Assembly (NCBI GenBank): GCA_964565945.1
Contig: CAZMGY010000012.1
Coordinates: 1 to 64,000 of the forward strand
DNA: 64,000 nucleotides
Source of the DNA: CAZMGY01 sp964565945 [NCBI: uncultured bacterium]
GTDB lineage: Bacteria > GCA-001730085
Reading direction: 5' to 3'
Part shown: piece after piece, positions 11,373-19,581 of the stretch
Layout of the letters: every line of letters begins with the position of its first letter
How positions within the stretch are numbered: position 1 is the first letter of the stretch
The notes under the pieces: model-generated
The model's database searches: none
Told to the model about the DNA's origin: nothing
What the model saw: only the letters and a program-made list of their open reading frames with translations
Program-made: the position numbers and the translations under genes

Positions 11373-12724
11373 TGTTTAAGAAAATTCTTATTGCGAATAG
11401 AGGCGAGATTGCCTTACGTGTGATTCGGGCGTGTAAAGAGCTAGGGATCAAAACTGTGGCGGTTCATTCGCAAGTTGATCAAAACTCTTTGCATGTACGC
11501 TTTGCTGATGAAGCTGTTTGTATTGGAAAGGCGAGTAGTCAAGATAGCTATTTAAATATACCTGCTATTGTTAGTGCGGCCGAGATTACCAATGCCGATG
11601 CCCTTCATTCTGGTTATGGTTTTTTATCGGAAAATCCTCATTTTTCTGAAATATGCGACTCTTGTGATATCACGTTTATTGGTCCTTCGGCTCATACGGT
11701 TAGGTTGCTGGGTGACAAAGTTAAAGCTAAAGACACAATGAAAAAAGAAGGTGTTCCAGTGGTTCCTGGGAGTGAGGGAGTTGTTGAAACAGAGCAAGAC
11801 GCACTTAAAGTGGCCAGCGAAATAGGATATCCTGTTATTATTAAAGCCTCTTTTGGTGGAGGTGGTCGGGGGATGCGTGTGGCGCATAACAATATGACTC
11901 TTGTGACTGCTTTTATGACGGCCAAAGGTGAAGCTGAAAAATCTTTTAGCAATAGTGATGTGTATATTGAGAAGTTTATCGAAAATCCCCGCCATATCGA
12001 AATTCAATTCATTGCCGATCAACATGGACGTTGTGTACATTTAGGGGAGAGAGATTGCACAATTCAGAGACGTCATCAAAAATTATTGGAAGAGGCACCT
12101 TCTCCGATGATGACTCAAAAACAACGCGATCTTATGGGATCGTTGGCGATTAAGGGTGTTATGGCCACCAATTATGTCAATGCTGGAACCATGGAATTTC
12201 TTATGAACAAGCAGGGGCAGTTTTATTTTATGGAGGTCAACACGCGTATTCAGGTGGAGCATCCTGTAACAGAGATGGTTACAGGTATCGATCTTATCAA
12301 AGAGCAGATTTCTGTAGCGGCAGGGAACCCCTTGTCGTTTACTCAAGAGGATGTTCAGCTTGAAGGCTGTGCAATTGAGTGTCGGATCAATGCTGAAGAT
12401 CCTTATCATGATTTCATGCCGTCTCCGGGAACGATTACGGGATATAACACTCCTGGAGGGTTTCATGTGCGTATTGATACCCATGCCTATCAGGGCTATA
12501 GTATTTCTCCTCATTATGATTCTATGATCGGTAAGTTAATTGTGAAGGGTAAAGATCGTGAAGAAGCTTTGGCAATCTTGCACAGGGCTTTGCGAGAATA
12601 CATTATTGAGGGGGTTCATACGACGATTCCTTTTTTTAAAAAATTGATTAAAGATCCCAAGTTTATCAGCCTGGATTATGACACGAGCTTTATGGATGAT
12701 TTTAAAATGGACAATGAGGGCTAG
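11372..12724 (+). CDS. accC: biotin carboxylase subunit of acetyl-CoA carboxylase
   Basis: AccC uses ATP and bicarbonate to carboxylate the biotin of AccB. The 450-residue ATP-grasp enzyme begins FKKILIANRGEIALRVIRAC. It has the glycine-rich ATP loop IKASFGGGGRGMRV (about 156-169), HIEIQFIADQHG, HLGERDCTIQRRHQK (about 225-239), and the catalytic EVNTRIQVEHPVTE (about 285-298). The C-terminal lid segment is complete. Its start overlaps the accB stop. Confidence 0.98.
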   Translation: MFKKILIANRGEIALRVIRACKELGIKTVAVHSQVDQNSLHVRFADEAVCIGKASSQDSYLNIPAIVSAAEITNADALHSGYGFLSENPHFSEICDSCDITFIGPSAHTVRLLGDKVKAKDTMKKEGVPVVPGSEGVVETEQDALKVASEIGYPVIIKASFGGGGRGMRVAHNNMTLVTAFMTAKGEAEKSFSNSDVYIEKFIENPRHIEIQFIADQHGRCVHLGERDCTIQRRHQKLLEEAPSPMMTQKQRDLMGSLAIKGVMATNYVNAGTMEFLMNKQGQFYFMEVNTRIQVEHPVTEMVTGIDLIKEQISVAAGNPLSFTQEDVQLEGCAIECRINAEDPYHDFMPSPGTITGYNTPGGFHVRIDTHAYQGYSISPHYDSMIGKLIVKGKDREEALAILHRALREYIIEGVHTTIPFFKKLIKDPKFISLDYDTSFMDDFKMDNEG

Positions 12725-12760
12725 TTAGGACTCTAGCGATTTATATTGGAGAGATGTGCG

Positions 12761-13381
12761 ATGTCATTTTGGGATAAACTCACCTTAATGCTTTATGGGT
12801 GTGTGTCTTTAAGTTTTGGCGTTTTGGTTTGTGTGATTGAGTTTGGCGTGTTGCCGATAGAACAGGTTTGGCATTACATGAGCTTGATTCCCTTTTCTGG
12901 GACGATTTATTTGGGTCTTTTTTTTGGATCTGTGGCTATCTTTATAGGTATTTCCTTGTTTAATTTAGCTCTAGGGTGGCGTAAACAGTGCAAGTCGATA
13001 GATTTTCGCACCGAAAAGGGACATGTTACGATTGTCTTGTCGGCAATTGAAGAATACATCCATAAAACGACAAGCCATTTGGAGCAAATCCGTGATATTA
13101 AAAGCAAAGTGTCGGCGAAAGGTCGCGGGTTAAAGGTGGTTTCGAAGTTGGTTTTAAATAGTGATAGCAATGTGACCAACTTGGCCGATACCCTTCAAAA
13201 AGAAATTGAAGACAAGCTTATCAATATGATTGGCGTTGATATTCCTTTAACGGTTAATATCCATATCACCAAAATGGTTACCGATCTTAAAAAGACTTCT
13301 CATATCATCGAACCTGTTGATCCTGCTAAGCCTGAATCGAGCGAAGATCTCGAAGAAACTTTTCGTGGTATTGAATATTAA
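12761..13381 (+). CDS. amaP: AmaP-like membrane anchor (alkaline-shock/Asp23-associated family)
   Basis: AmaP proteins anchor Asp23/YloU-family proteins at the membrane during envelope stress; the exact role here is unknown. The ATG at 12761, preceded by GGAGAG, gives 206 residues; a TTG five codons upstream is less likely. Two hydrophobic segments are clear, about residues 8-32 and 45-70, followed by a soluble C-terminal domain with an Asp23-like pattern (IDFRTEKGHVTIVLSAIEEYI, then alternating strands and helices to TVNIHITKM). The tail is acidic. The position just after accBC is also seen in other bacteria. The family call rests on architecture and pattern. Confidence 0.7.
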   Translation: MSFWDKLTLMLYGCVSLSFGVLVCVIEFGVLPIEQVWHYMSLIPFSGTIYLGLFFGSVAIFIGISLFNLALGWRKQCKSIDFRTEKGHVTIVLSAIEEYIHKTTSHLEQIRDIKSKVSAKGRGLKVVSKLVLNSDSNVTNLADTLQKEIEDKLINMIGVDIPLTVNIHITKMVTDLKKTSHIIEPVDPAKPESSEDLEETFRGIEY

Positions 13382-13440
13382 AAAGTTCCGCTAGGTTATT
13401 CATAACTCTAGGTGTGGTTTAAAAGAAAGGGGGATATCTT

Positions 13441-15651
13441 TTGTTGGAATCAGCGATTATGTCAGAAAATGAGGGTTTGTCTTCGGATGTTATTGATCGT
13501 TTAAACCCAAAGCAAAAACAAGCTGTGACACATGTGGGGGGGCCTTTGTTATTGGTAGCTGGGGCTGGTTCTGGTAAAACAATGGTGATCACCTGTCGAA
13601 TTGCTCACTTGATTCAATCTGGACAAGCTAAGCCTTGGGAAATCCTTGGTGTGACTTTCACCAATAAAGCAGCTGTCGAAATGAAGGACCGGGTGCGTCG
13701 CTTGACCGACCAAGATGTTTTGATCAGTACGTTTCACTCCTTGGGGGCTCGTATTTTAAGGCAACACGGAGATGTTTTGGATTTAAAAGAAGGTTTTGTG
13801 ATTTATGATGTGGCTGACCAGACCACCTTGGTCAAAGAATGTTTGAAAGTTTTGAATATGAGCACTGATAAGTTTAAGCCTTCGGCTGTGGTGGGTCAGC
13901 TTGGTCGATTAAAAGATGAGTTGATTGATCCTAAAACCTATGAAAACTTTGCCAGTGGTCCTTATGAAAAAATAATCTCTCAGCTGTATCACTTGTATGA
14001 GGAACGACTTAAAGAAAACAATGCCGTTGATTTTTCTGACTTGATTATGCGCACGGTCCAGCTTTTTGGGACCGATAAGAAATTACTCAATCATTATCAA
14101 GAACGATTTCGTTTTTTGCTTGTCGATGAGTATCAAGATACTAATTACGGCCAATATCAGTTAGTGAAATTATTGGCAGACAAACATCATAACGTGTGCG
14201 TGGTGGGAGATCCAGATCAATCAATTTACAGTTGGAGGGGGGCCGATATTCGCAATATTCTTAATTTTGAGCAAGACTATCCCCAAACCACGGTGATTAG
14301 TTTGGAAGAAAATTATCGTTCGACCCAAAATATTTTAGATGTGGCCAATCAGGTGATTGCCAATAACGTGAATCGAAAACCGAAAAATTTAAGAACCTCG
14401 CGAGGACCCGAAGAAAAAATTCGCTATTTTCAAGCCAGTGATGGTCGTGATGAGGCCGATTTTGTGGTGCAACAAATTTGTGAACAACGAGCTAGTGGCG
14501 TGGCGATGGCCGAAATGGCTGTTTTGTATCGGGTTCATGCCTTATCACGTTCCTTGGAGGAGGCGTTTATTCGTGAACAGGTGCCTTACAAAATCTTAGG
14601 AGGTGTTAAATTTTACGATCGTAAAGAAGTTAAAGATCTCTTGGCCTATTTACGCTTTATTGTGAATCCTGCTGATCGTATTTCGTTCAATCGTATTGTG
14701 AATGTTCCCAAAAGAGGAGTGGGGCCATCCACTGTGGCCAAAATTCAAGATTTTGCCTATGAAAAACAAATCTCATTTGCCGAAGCTTTGAATATGTGTG
14801 ATTCCATTCCTAGTTTAACCACACGCACGTTGAATAAAATCAGACCGTTTGTTTCGATGATTGCATCGTTTAGAAGAGATTTGGAGGTCAAAAATCCTGG
14901 TGAGATTTTACAAGATTTGGTTGACCACATTGAGTACTTAGATTATTTGAAGATGGACGATCCTGTCAGTTACACTACGCGTCACGATAACATCAAAGAG
15001 CTTTTCGCGGCCATGGCGGAATATGAGCAAAGAACGCCAGATGGCGATTTACAGGGATATTTGGAGGAAGTCGCCTTGTTGACCGACTTGCAAAATCAGC
15101 AAAGTCAAGATGAAGTTATCGTTCTTATGACTATTCATAATGCCAAAGGTCTCGAATATGATGTGTGTTTTTTGGTTGGATTCGAGGAAGGTCTTTTTCC
15201 TTATGGGGCAACGGATAAGTCCGAAGATGAGCTCGAAGAGGAACGTCGTCTGTGTTACGTTGGGATTACAAGGACCAAAAATCTTCTTTACATTACTTCG
15301 GCCATGCGAAGATTAATGTATGGGCGTTGGAAAAGTAGTATTGAGTCGCGATTTTTGTCCGAAATTCCCAAAGAGCTTTTGGCTTGTGTGGGTGGTTCGC
15401 GGTTGTTGTCTTATGATGATGCCATATCCTCGGGAAAGAGTGGGGATGATTTGTATCCTTTGGAGTCACAGGTAAGGCAAGTTAGCGAATTTTATGTTGG
15501 GCAACAGGTGTTTCATGAAACATGGGGTGAGGGTCAAGTAGTGGCCACTGAAGGTTCTGAGGAACATTTGCGATTAAAAGTTCGGTTTTCGGGAGGCCTT
15601 GGGGTTAAAAACTTGATGGCTAAATACGCAAATTTATCAACTTTTTCCTAG
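13441..15651 (+). CDS. pcrA: ATP-dependent DNA helicase PcrA/UvrD
   Basis: This is a superfamily 1A 3'-5' helicase used in nucleotide excision repair and in clearing recombinase and stalled complexes. The 736 residues carry all the motifs: Q-motif LNPKQKQAV, I GAGSGKT (about 40-46), Ia TFTNKAA, II DEYQDTN (about 230), III VGDPDQSIYSWRGAD, IV ENYRSTQ, V TIHNAKGLEYDVCFL (about 560), and VI RRLCYVGITR. The C-terminus keeps the small Tudor-like module VFHETWGEGQVV typical of PcrA. The TTG at 13441 is preferred because GAAAGGGGG lies at the right distance; the ATG at 13459 is the alternative and loses only six residues. It may be co-transcribed with amaP. Confidence 0.95.
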   Translation: MLESAIMSENEGLSSDVIDRLNPKQKQAVTHVGGPLLLVAGAGSGKTMVITCRIAHLIQSGQAKPWEILGVTFTNKAAVEMKDRVRRLTDQDVLISTFHSLGARILRQHGDVLDLKEGFVIYDVADQTTLVKECLKVLNMSTDKFKPSAVVGQLGRLKDELIDPKTYENFASGPYEKIISQLYHLYEERLKENNAVDFSDLIMRTVQLFGTDKKLLNHYQERFRFLLVDEYQDTNYGQYQLVKLLADKHHNVCVVGDPDQSIYSWRGADIRNILNFEQDYPQTTVISLEENYRSTQNILDVANQVIANNVNRKPKNLRTSRGPEEKIRYFQASDGRDEADFVVQQICEQRASGVAMAEMAVLYRVHALSRSLEEAFIREQVPYKILGGVKFYDRKEVKDLLAYLRFIVNPADRISFNRIVNVPKRGVGPSTVAKIQDFAYEKQISFAEALNMCDSIPSLTTRTLNKIRPFVSMIASFRRDLEVKNPGEILQDLVDHIEYLDYLKMDDPVSYTTRHDNIKELFAAMAEYEQRTPDGDLQGYLEEVALLTDLQNQQSQDEVIVLMTIHNAKGLEYDVCFLVGFEEGLFPYGATDKSEDELEEERRLCYVGITRTKNLLYITSAMRRLMYGRWKSSIESRFLSEIPKELLACVGGSRLLSYDDAISSGKSGDDLYPLESQVRQVSEFYVGQQVFHETWGEGQVVATEGSEEHLRLKVRFSGGLGVKNLMAKYANLSTFS

Positions 15652-15766
15652 AAAAAGAGAAAAAAAAGTGCTTTATTTTGAGATGGGCGATCAAAATATG
15701 TAATAAAATATTATGATTATAGGAGGATCAATGCTGCTTTAATTAATTTTATTATTGTTTAATGTG

Positions 15767-15798
15767 TTGACATTATTTTCTTTCATATGCTACATAAT
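15767..15798 (+). promoter_or_regulatory. candidate promoter for the small membrane protein gene
   Basis: TTGACA (15767-15772) is a perfect -35. Possible -10 boxes are TACATA at 18 bases and CATAAT (15793-15798) at 20 bases. A direct repeat TTAACGAAG at 15798-15806 and 15825-15833 lies at and after the expected transcription start and might bind a regulator. The -10 assignment is uncertain. Confidence 0.4.
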
Positions 15799-15856
15799 TA
15801 ACGAAGCTTATAACACAAGCGTTGTTAACGAAGTGATGGCGAAGGAGGTAATGATA

Positions 15857-16102
15857 ATGATACGCGGCTTATTCAGATTGATTATAGAATTGGTTGTTAT
15901 CGTTGCTGTTGCCACTTACTTTGATTTTGTTAAGCCTTATGATATTCAAAATTTTTTTGAGTCTGAAGATTACCGCGGGATGATCTTCTATTCTAAACAG
16001 AAAAAATATAATCAACGTAAGCGGCGAAGAGAGCAGCGTAACCCATCCTATAAAACTCAAACTAATTTTGAACGAAAGTTGAAAAATATTTTTCTTGGGT
16101 AA
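15857..16102 (+). CDS. small single-pass membrane protein, 81 residues, unknown function
   Basis: I do not recognise this protein. AAGGAGG at 15842-15848 sets the start at the ATG at 15857 (the ATG at 15851 is too close). Residues 1-22 form one hydrophobic segment (RLIIELVVIVAVATYF), followed by an acidic stretch (FFESEDYRG) and a very basic tail rich in Lys, Arg, Gln and Asn (QKKYNQRKRRREQRN) that would lie on the cytoplasmic side. It stands alone between pcrA and the tRNA, with its own likely promoter. The strong ribosome binding site, the membrane segment and the positive tail argue that it is real. Confidence 0.65.
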   Translation: MIRGLFRLIIELVVIVAVATYFDFVKPYDIQNFFESEDYRGMIFYSKQKKYNQRKRRREQRNPSYKTQTNFERKLKNIFLG

Positions 16103-16202
16103 GCCCTTTTCTGCGTAGCTATTTTCAATGATTTTTTTTGTGTTAAGGAGATAAACTATTGCTATTCTTTAGAGAGTGGGTTAGCATGGGGACTCATTTT
16201 TT

Positions 16203-16276
16203 GGGGCTGTGGCGCAGCTGGAAGCGCGTCTGAATGGCATTCAGAAGGTTCAGGGGTTCGAACCCCCTCAGCTCCA
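16203..16276 (+). tRNA. tRNA-Ala (anticodon GGC)
   Basis: The cloverleaf is complete. The acceptor GGGGCTG/CAGCTCC contains the G3-U70 wobble that specifies alanine. The D stem is GCGC/GCGC. The anticodon stem is TCTGA/TCAGA with loop ATGGCAT, giving anticodon GGC at 16236-16238. The T stem is AGGGG/CCCCT with loop TTCGAAC, and the discriminator is A. The variable region is six bases, one longer than usual. The 3' CCA is not encoded, so it must be added after transcription. Confidence 0.95.
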
Positions 16277-16345
16277 AAAATACTTTTCAAATTTTAGAGT
16301 CTTTAGGCTATGATGAACGACATAGTCACATGAAGGATCGAAAAA

Positions 16346-17425
16346 ATGGATTTTAAACATTTATTGGAAACTATGGTTCAGAAAAAAGCATCAGATCTGT
16401 ACCTTTTGGTGAGTAATTCGGCTGTTTATCGGATTGAAGGACGCACAGCAACATTCGATATAGACTGTATATCTGCAGTATGGATGGACGAAGTGCTGCT
16501 AGAATTGTTGAGCGATCAGCAAAAGCAAAGTTTTGAAGTGCACAAAGAATTAAATTTTTCCTATATGTTAGTCGGGGAGCGTTTTCGTTGCAACTTGTAT
16601 ATTCAACGGGGCTTGAAGGCGATGGTGATTCGTCATGTGACATCCAATGTTCCGACGATCAGCTCTTTAGGTTTGCCAGAGATGGTTAATGAATTAGCAG
16701 ATCAAAAAAGTGGATTGGTGCTGGTTACGGGACCGACTGGCTCAGGTAAATCGACAACATTGGCTGCCATGCTTAATCATCGGGTGCAGAGGGGGTCAGG
16801 TCATGTTGTGACGATTGAGGATCCGATTGAATATTATTTTAACTCGGGGCAAATGTTAGTGTCGCAAAGAGAGATAGGTATTGATACGGAATCGTATCCG
16901 ACGGCGTTACGGAGCGCTTTAAGGCAGGCTCCCGACATTGTTTTAATTGGAGAGATGTTGGATCGCGAAACCGTTGAAATGACGATTAATTTTTCCGAGA
17001 CGGGTCACTTGGTGATGTCGACCTTGCATGCCACAAATGCGACACAAGCGATTCAAAGAATTTTGCAGTTTTTTGAAGAGGATGAGCAAGATTTAGTTTG
17101 TCTAAGATTGTCTTTGAATCTAAAGGGAGTGCTTAGCCAAAGGTTGTTGCCCAAAGAGAAGTGTACTGGTCGTGTGCTGGCATACGAATTGATGGTACTT
17201 TCGGCGCGCATCCGAGACTTGATTGTTCGAAGGGATTTGTTGAGTTTGAAAAAAGTGGTTCAGCAGGGGCAAAACGATGCTATGTTTACCCTGGATGAGT
17301 GTTTGCTTAAACTGTACCGCGAAGAATTAATATCGCGTAAGGTTGCTTTGAGTCATGCGGATAGTCCGAATAACTTGGAGTTGCGTATGAAAGGTTTTGA
17401 ATCAGGATCGATTTATAGTGGATAA
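16346..17425 (+). CDS. pilU: PilU-type type IV pilus retraction ATPase
   Basis: PilT/PilU ATPases power depolymerisation of type IV pili at the inner-membrane base. The 359 residues have Walker A GPTGSGKST (about 130), the Asp box HVVTIEDPIEYYF (about 152-164), Walker B-like RQAPDIVLIGEM (about 192-203) and the His box STLHATNATQAI (about 228). The C-terminal part (SLNLKGVLSQRLL, ALSHADSPNNLELRMK) resembles PilU more than PilT. The highly conserved Arg of the GE(M/I)RD motif is Leu here (GEMLDRET), as is unusual for the family. Start: ATG after AAGGATCG. No pilin or assembly genes are near, so other pilus parts must be encoded elsewhere. Confidence 0.88.
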   Translation: MDFKHLLETMVQKKASDLYLLVSNSAVYRIEGRTATFDIDCISAVWMDEVLLELLSDQQKQSFEVHKELNFSYMLVGERFRCNLYIQRGLKAMVIRHVTSNVPTISSLGLPEMVNELADQKSGLVLVTGPTGSGKSTTLAAMLNHRVQRGSGHVVTIEDPIEYYFNSGQMLVSQREIGIDTESYPTALRSALRQAPDIVLIGEMLDRETVEMTINFSETGHLVMSTLHATNATQAIQRILQFFEEDEQDLVCLRLSLNLKGVLSQRLLPKEKCTGRVLAYELMVLSARIRDLIVRRDLLSLKKVVQQGQNDAMFTLDECLLKLYREELISRKVALSHADSPNNLELRMKGFESGSIYSG

Positions 17426-17442
17426 AAAGGAACATTAAAAAA

Positions 17443-17898
17443 ATGATAAGAGAATGTACTCAGGAAGATCAGTCAAAAATTTTAGAATTTATTCAAAACA
17501 TTAATCAAAAAGGATATTTTGACACAAATCGCCCCTTTCGATACGAAGATATTGAAGATATATCACAAACTTATGGAGGTTCAAGAGACGTTTTTTTATT
17601 GCTCGAAGATGAAGAGGGGGAATTGGTCGGTACGATTGCGCTTAAGGAAGATAGCGAGCAGGTTGGTTTGCTTCGGCGTTTGTTTGTTTGCCGTAACCAA
17701 CGTAAAAAAGGCTATGGTCTTCGTCTGATGAACTGCATCTTTGAAAAGGCACGTGACTATGGATATCAAACACTCAACTTTCGTTGTACAGATCAAATGA
17801 TTGCTGCAATTTCTTTAACCCTCAAAAAAGGTTTCTTCGAAAAAGAATCCCTTGATGTAGGGACTTGCTGTGTTGTTGTTCTAGAAAAAAAGCTTTAA
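17443..17898 (+). CDS. GNAT-family N-acetyltransferase
   Basis: This 151-residue protein belongs to the Gcn5-related acetyltransferases, which move an acetyl group from acetyl-CoA to an amine. The substrate is unknown. The central core fits the fold: strand LLLEDEEGELVGTIALKE, then LRRLFVCRNQRKKGYGLRLM at about 85-104, which holds the acetyl-CoA loop (R/Q-x-x-G-x-G/A form, here RKKGYG), and a late FRCTDQMIAAISLTLKKGFFEK segment. It starts 17 bases after pilU and is probably in the same transcript. Its role with pili, if any, is unknown. Confidence 0.82.
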   Translation: MIRECTQEDQSKILEFIQNINQKGYFDTNRPFRYEDIEDISQTYGGSRDVFLLLEDEEGELVGTIALKEDSEQVGLLRRLFVCRNQRKKGYGLRLMNCIFEKARDYGYQTLNFRCTDQMIAAISLTLKKGFFEKESLDVGTCCVVVLEKKL

Positions 17899-17918
17899 AA
17901 GTTATTGAAGATTTTTTT

Positions 17919-17976
17919 GAGAGCTAACCCAGTAAATTGGGGGTTTACTGGGTGTACTGACGTACGCTTAGCTCTC
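17919..17976 (+). repeat. perfect three-way-junction inverted repeat
   Basis: Three nested perfect helices fold this 58-base stretch into a cloverleaf-like junction: an outer GAGAGCTA/TAGCTCTC (17919-17926 with 17969-17976), ACCCAGTAAA/TTTACTGGGT (17927-17936 with 17944-17953), and GTAC/GTAC (17954-17957 with 17962-17965). It lies just after the acetyltransferase stop. There is no T run after it, so it is not a standard terminator. It may be an RNA element, a 3' end protector or a small mobile palindrome. Confidence 0.6.
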
Positions 17977-17982
17977 ATGTGT

Positions 17983-18038
17983 GCTTTGAGGGTTTAATCT
18001 TATGAAAAACAATCAAAAACTAAGATCAAACTCTCAAG
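17983..18038 (+). repeat. long imperfect hairpin
   Basis: GCTT-T-GAG-G-GTTT-A-ATCTTA (17983-18002) pairs with TAAGAT-C-AAAC-T-CTCAAGC (18021-18038), giving about 17 pairs broken by one bulge and two mismatches, around an 18-base A-rich loop. It follows the three-way junction by only six bases. Both elements are upstream of the predicted nqr promoter, so they are probably not part of the nqr leader. Confidence 0.5.
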
Positions 18039-18129
18039 CTTCCTTTCTAGGATATCATATTTCGCTTTTATTGTCAATTGAAAAATATTAGTTTTTATTA
18101 TTTTTTATGGGATGCTCGCAAATTTGTGC

Positions 18130-18158
18130 TTGACCTTTTTGAAATGTATTGATAGAAT
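18130..18158 (+). promoter_or_regulatory. sigma70-type promoter of the nqr operon
   Basis: TTGACC (18130-18135) and TAGAAT (18153-18158) are 17 bases apart, each one mismatch from consensus. A transcript would start near 18165, leaving a leader of about 60 bases before nqrA. Confidence 0.75.
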
Positions 18159-18225
18159 GTACGCTAATTATTTACATAAGATACTGTAAACAAATAACTT
18201 AGAAGAATCGAGGTTCGGTGTTCCA

Positions 18226-19578
18226 ATGGCACATTTTTCAATAAAAAAGGGAAGAAATCTCAAAATATTGGGTGGGGCAAAGCCGGATATTAAGGATCTG
18301 GGTACTCCTTCGTCTATTGCTGTGTATCCTTTGGAGTTTAAAGGTATTAAGCCGCGGGTGATCGTCAAGGAAGGAGATCAGGTTGAGCAGGGTCAAGCTA
18401 TCATTGAAGACAAAAATGATACTGGTGTTGTTGTTGTCGCTCCTCTTGGAGGGAAAATCCAGGCGATCAATAGGGGAGAAAAAAGATCCCTTATTAATGT
18501 TGTGATCTCGGTGGATGCTAAGGCATCCCGTGTGTCGCATCAGGTGCCCGATGAAAATGCTGATTGCGCACAATGGATTGAGGTCCTTAAAGCCTCGGGT
18601 TTGTGGACGATTATTCGTCAGCGGCCTTTTTCTAAAATTTTAGATTCTCAAGTTAAACCAAAATCAATCTTTGTAAAGGCGGTTAACACCGAACCTTTGG
18701 CTTTGGACTTAGATGTGGTTCTTGATGGACAAGACGAGGTGTTTCAAGCTGGTTTGCGGGTTTTACAAAAGTTAACGACGGGAGCTATTCATTTATGTTA
18801 TTCGAACGAAGCTAAATCGACAACACTTCTGAAAGCTGAGGGTGTTGAGCACCATACGTTTTCAGGGCCACATCCTTCTGGTAATGTGAGTGTTTTTGTT
18901 AAAAATATTGATCCGATTAACAAAGGTGAGGTGATTGGCTTTGTTGATGCTCAAGACGTGATCCGTTTAGGGCGTTTTGCTCAAGAAGGAACTTTTTCTT
19001 CTGATAAAGTTTTTGCTGTTGTAGGTGAAGGGGTGGATGACTCCAAACGTACTTATGTGAAAAGTACTGTTGGAGTGGCTCTTGTTGAGCTTTTGCAAGA
19101 TGCTAAGAAATCAGAGGTTCACGTGTATCTTTCGGGCAGTGTTTTAACTGGTTATCCCGTAGGTTATGAAGGCTATGCACGCTTCTATCATTCCCAAATT
19201 CACGTATTGCCCAATGAGCCCCAAAGAAAGTTGCTCCGATTCTTTAGAGCGGGCGTTGATGAGTACACCTTTTCTAAAACCTATGTCGGGGCTTTTCTTG
19301 GAAAGCAAAATCAAGAATCATCTTTAGATAGTTCCATTAATGGTAGTGATCGGGCTATTATTATTAATGATATCTATGACAAATATATTCCTTTGGACAT
19401 TTACACATATTTCTTGCTCAAAGCCATCTTTGCTGGTGAGTGGGATGAAGCCGAAAACTTGGGCTTGCTGGAATGTGACCCAGAAGATTTTGCTTTGGCT
19501 TCGTTTGCGTGCCCGTCCAAAACAGATATTGTGGGTATTATTTCACATGGTCTAGAAGTTATTGAAAGAGAGGGCTAA
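18226..19578 (+). CDS. nqrA: Na+-translocating NADH:quinone reductase subunit A
   Basis: NqrA is the peripheral cytoplasmic subunit of Na+-NQR, which oxidises NADH, reduces quinone and pumps Na+. It has no redox cofactor of its own and is linked with the quinone site. The 450-residue length is typical. The N-terminus (FSIKKGRNLKILGGAKPD) and the barrel-sandwich-like segment VKEGDQVEQGQAIIEDK...VVVVAPLGGKIQAINRGEKR (about 46-87) match the family. It heads a six-gene nqrABCDEF run, starts about 60 bases after a good promoter, and is three bases from nqrB. Confidence 0.95.
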   Translation: MAHFSIKKGRNLKILGGAKPDIKDLGTPSSIAVYPLEFKGIKPRVIVKEGDQVEQGQAIIEDKNDTGVVVVAPLGGKIQAINRGEKRSLINVVISVDAKASRVSHQVPDENADCAQWIEVLKASGLWTIIRQRPFSKILDSQVKPKSIFVKAVNTEPLALDLDVVLDGQDEVFQAGLRVLQKLTTGAIHLCYSNEAKSTTLLKAEGVEHHTFSGPHPSGNVSVFVKNIDPINKGEVIGFVDAQDVIRLGRFAQEGTFSSDKVFAVVGEGVDDSKRTYVKSTVGVALVELLQDAKKSEVHVYLSGSVLTGYPVGYEGYARFYHSQIHVLPNEPQRKLLRFFRAGVDEYTFSKTYVGAFLGKQNQESSLDSSINGSDRAIIINDIYDKYIPLDIYTYFLLKAIFAGEWDEAENLGLLECDPEDFALASFACPSKTDIVGIISHGLEVIEREG

Positions 19579-19581
19579 TTC

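Larger units (their letters stand above)
17899..18225 (+). other. 327-base intergenic region with two structured elements and the nqr promoter
   Basis: No gene is seen. From left to right it holds a perfect three-way junction, a long hairpin, an AT-rich stretch (about 18060-18115), and a sigma70-type promoter followed by a leader of about 60 bases before nqrA. Confidence 0.7.

Noticed and set aside
17919-17976. inverted repeat considered as a Rho-independent terminator or hammerhead ribozyme
   Set aside because: No T run follows on either strand, and the conserved hammerhead core bases are missing.
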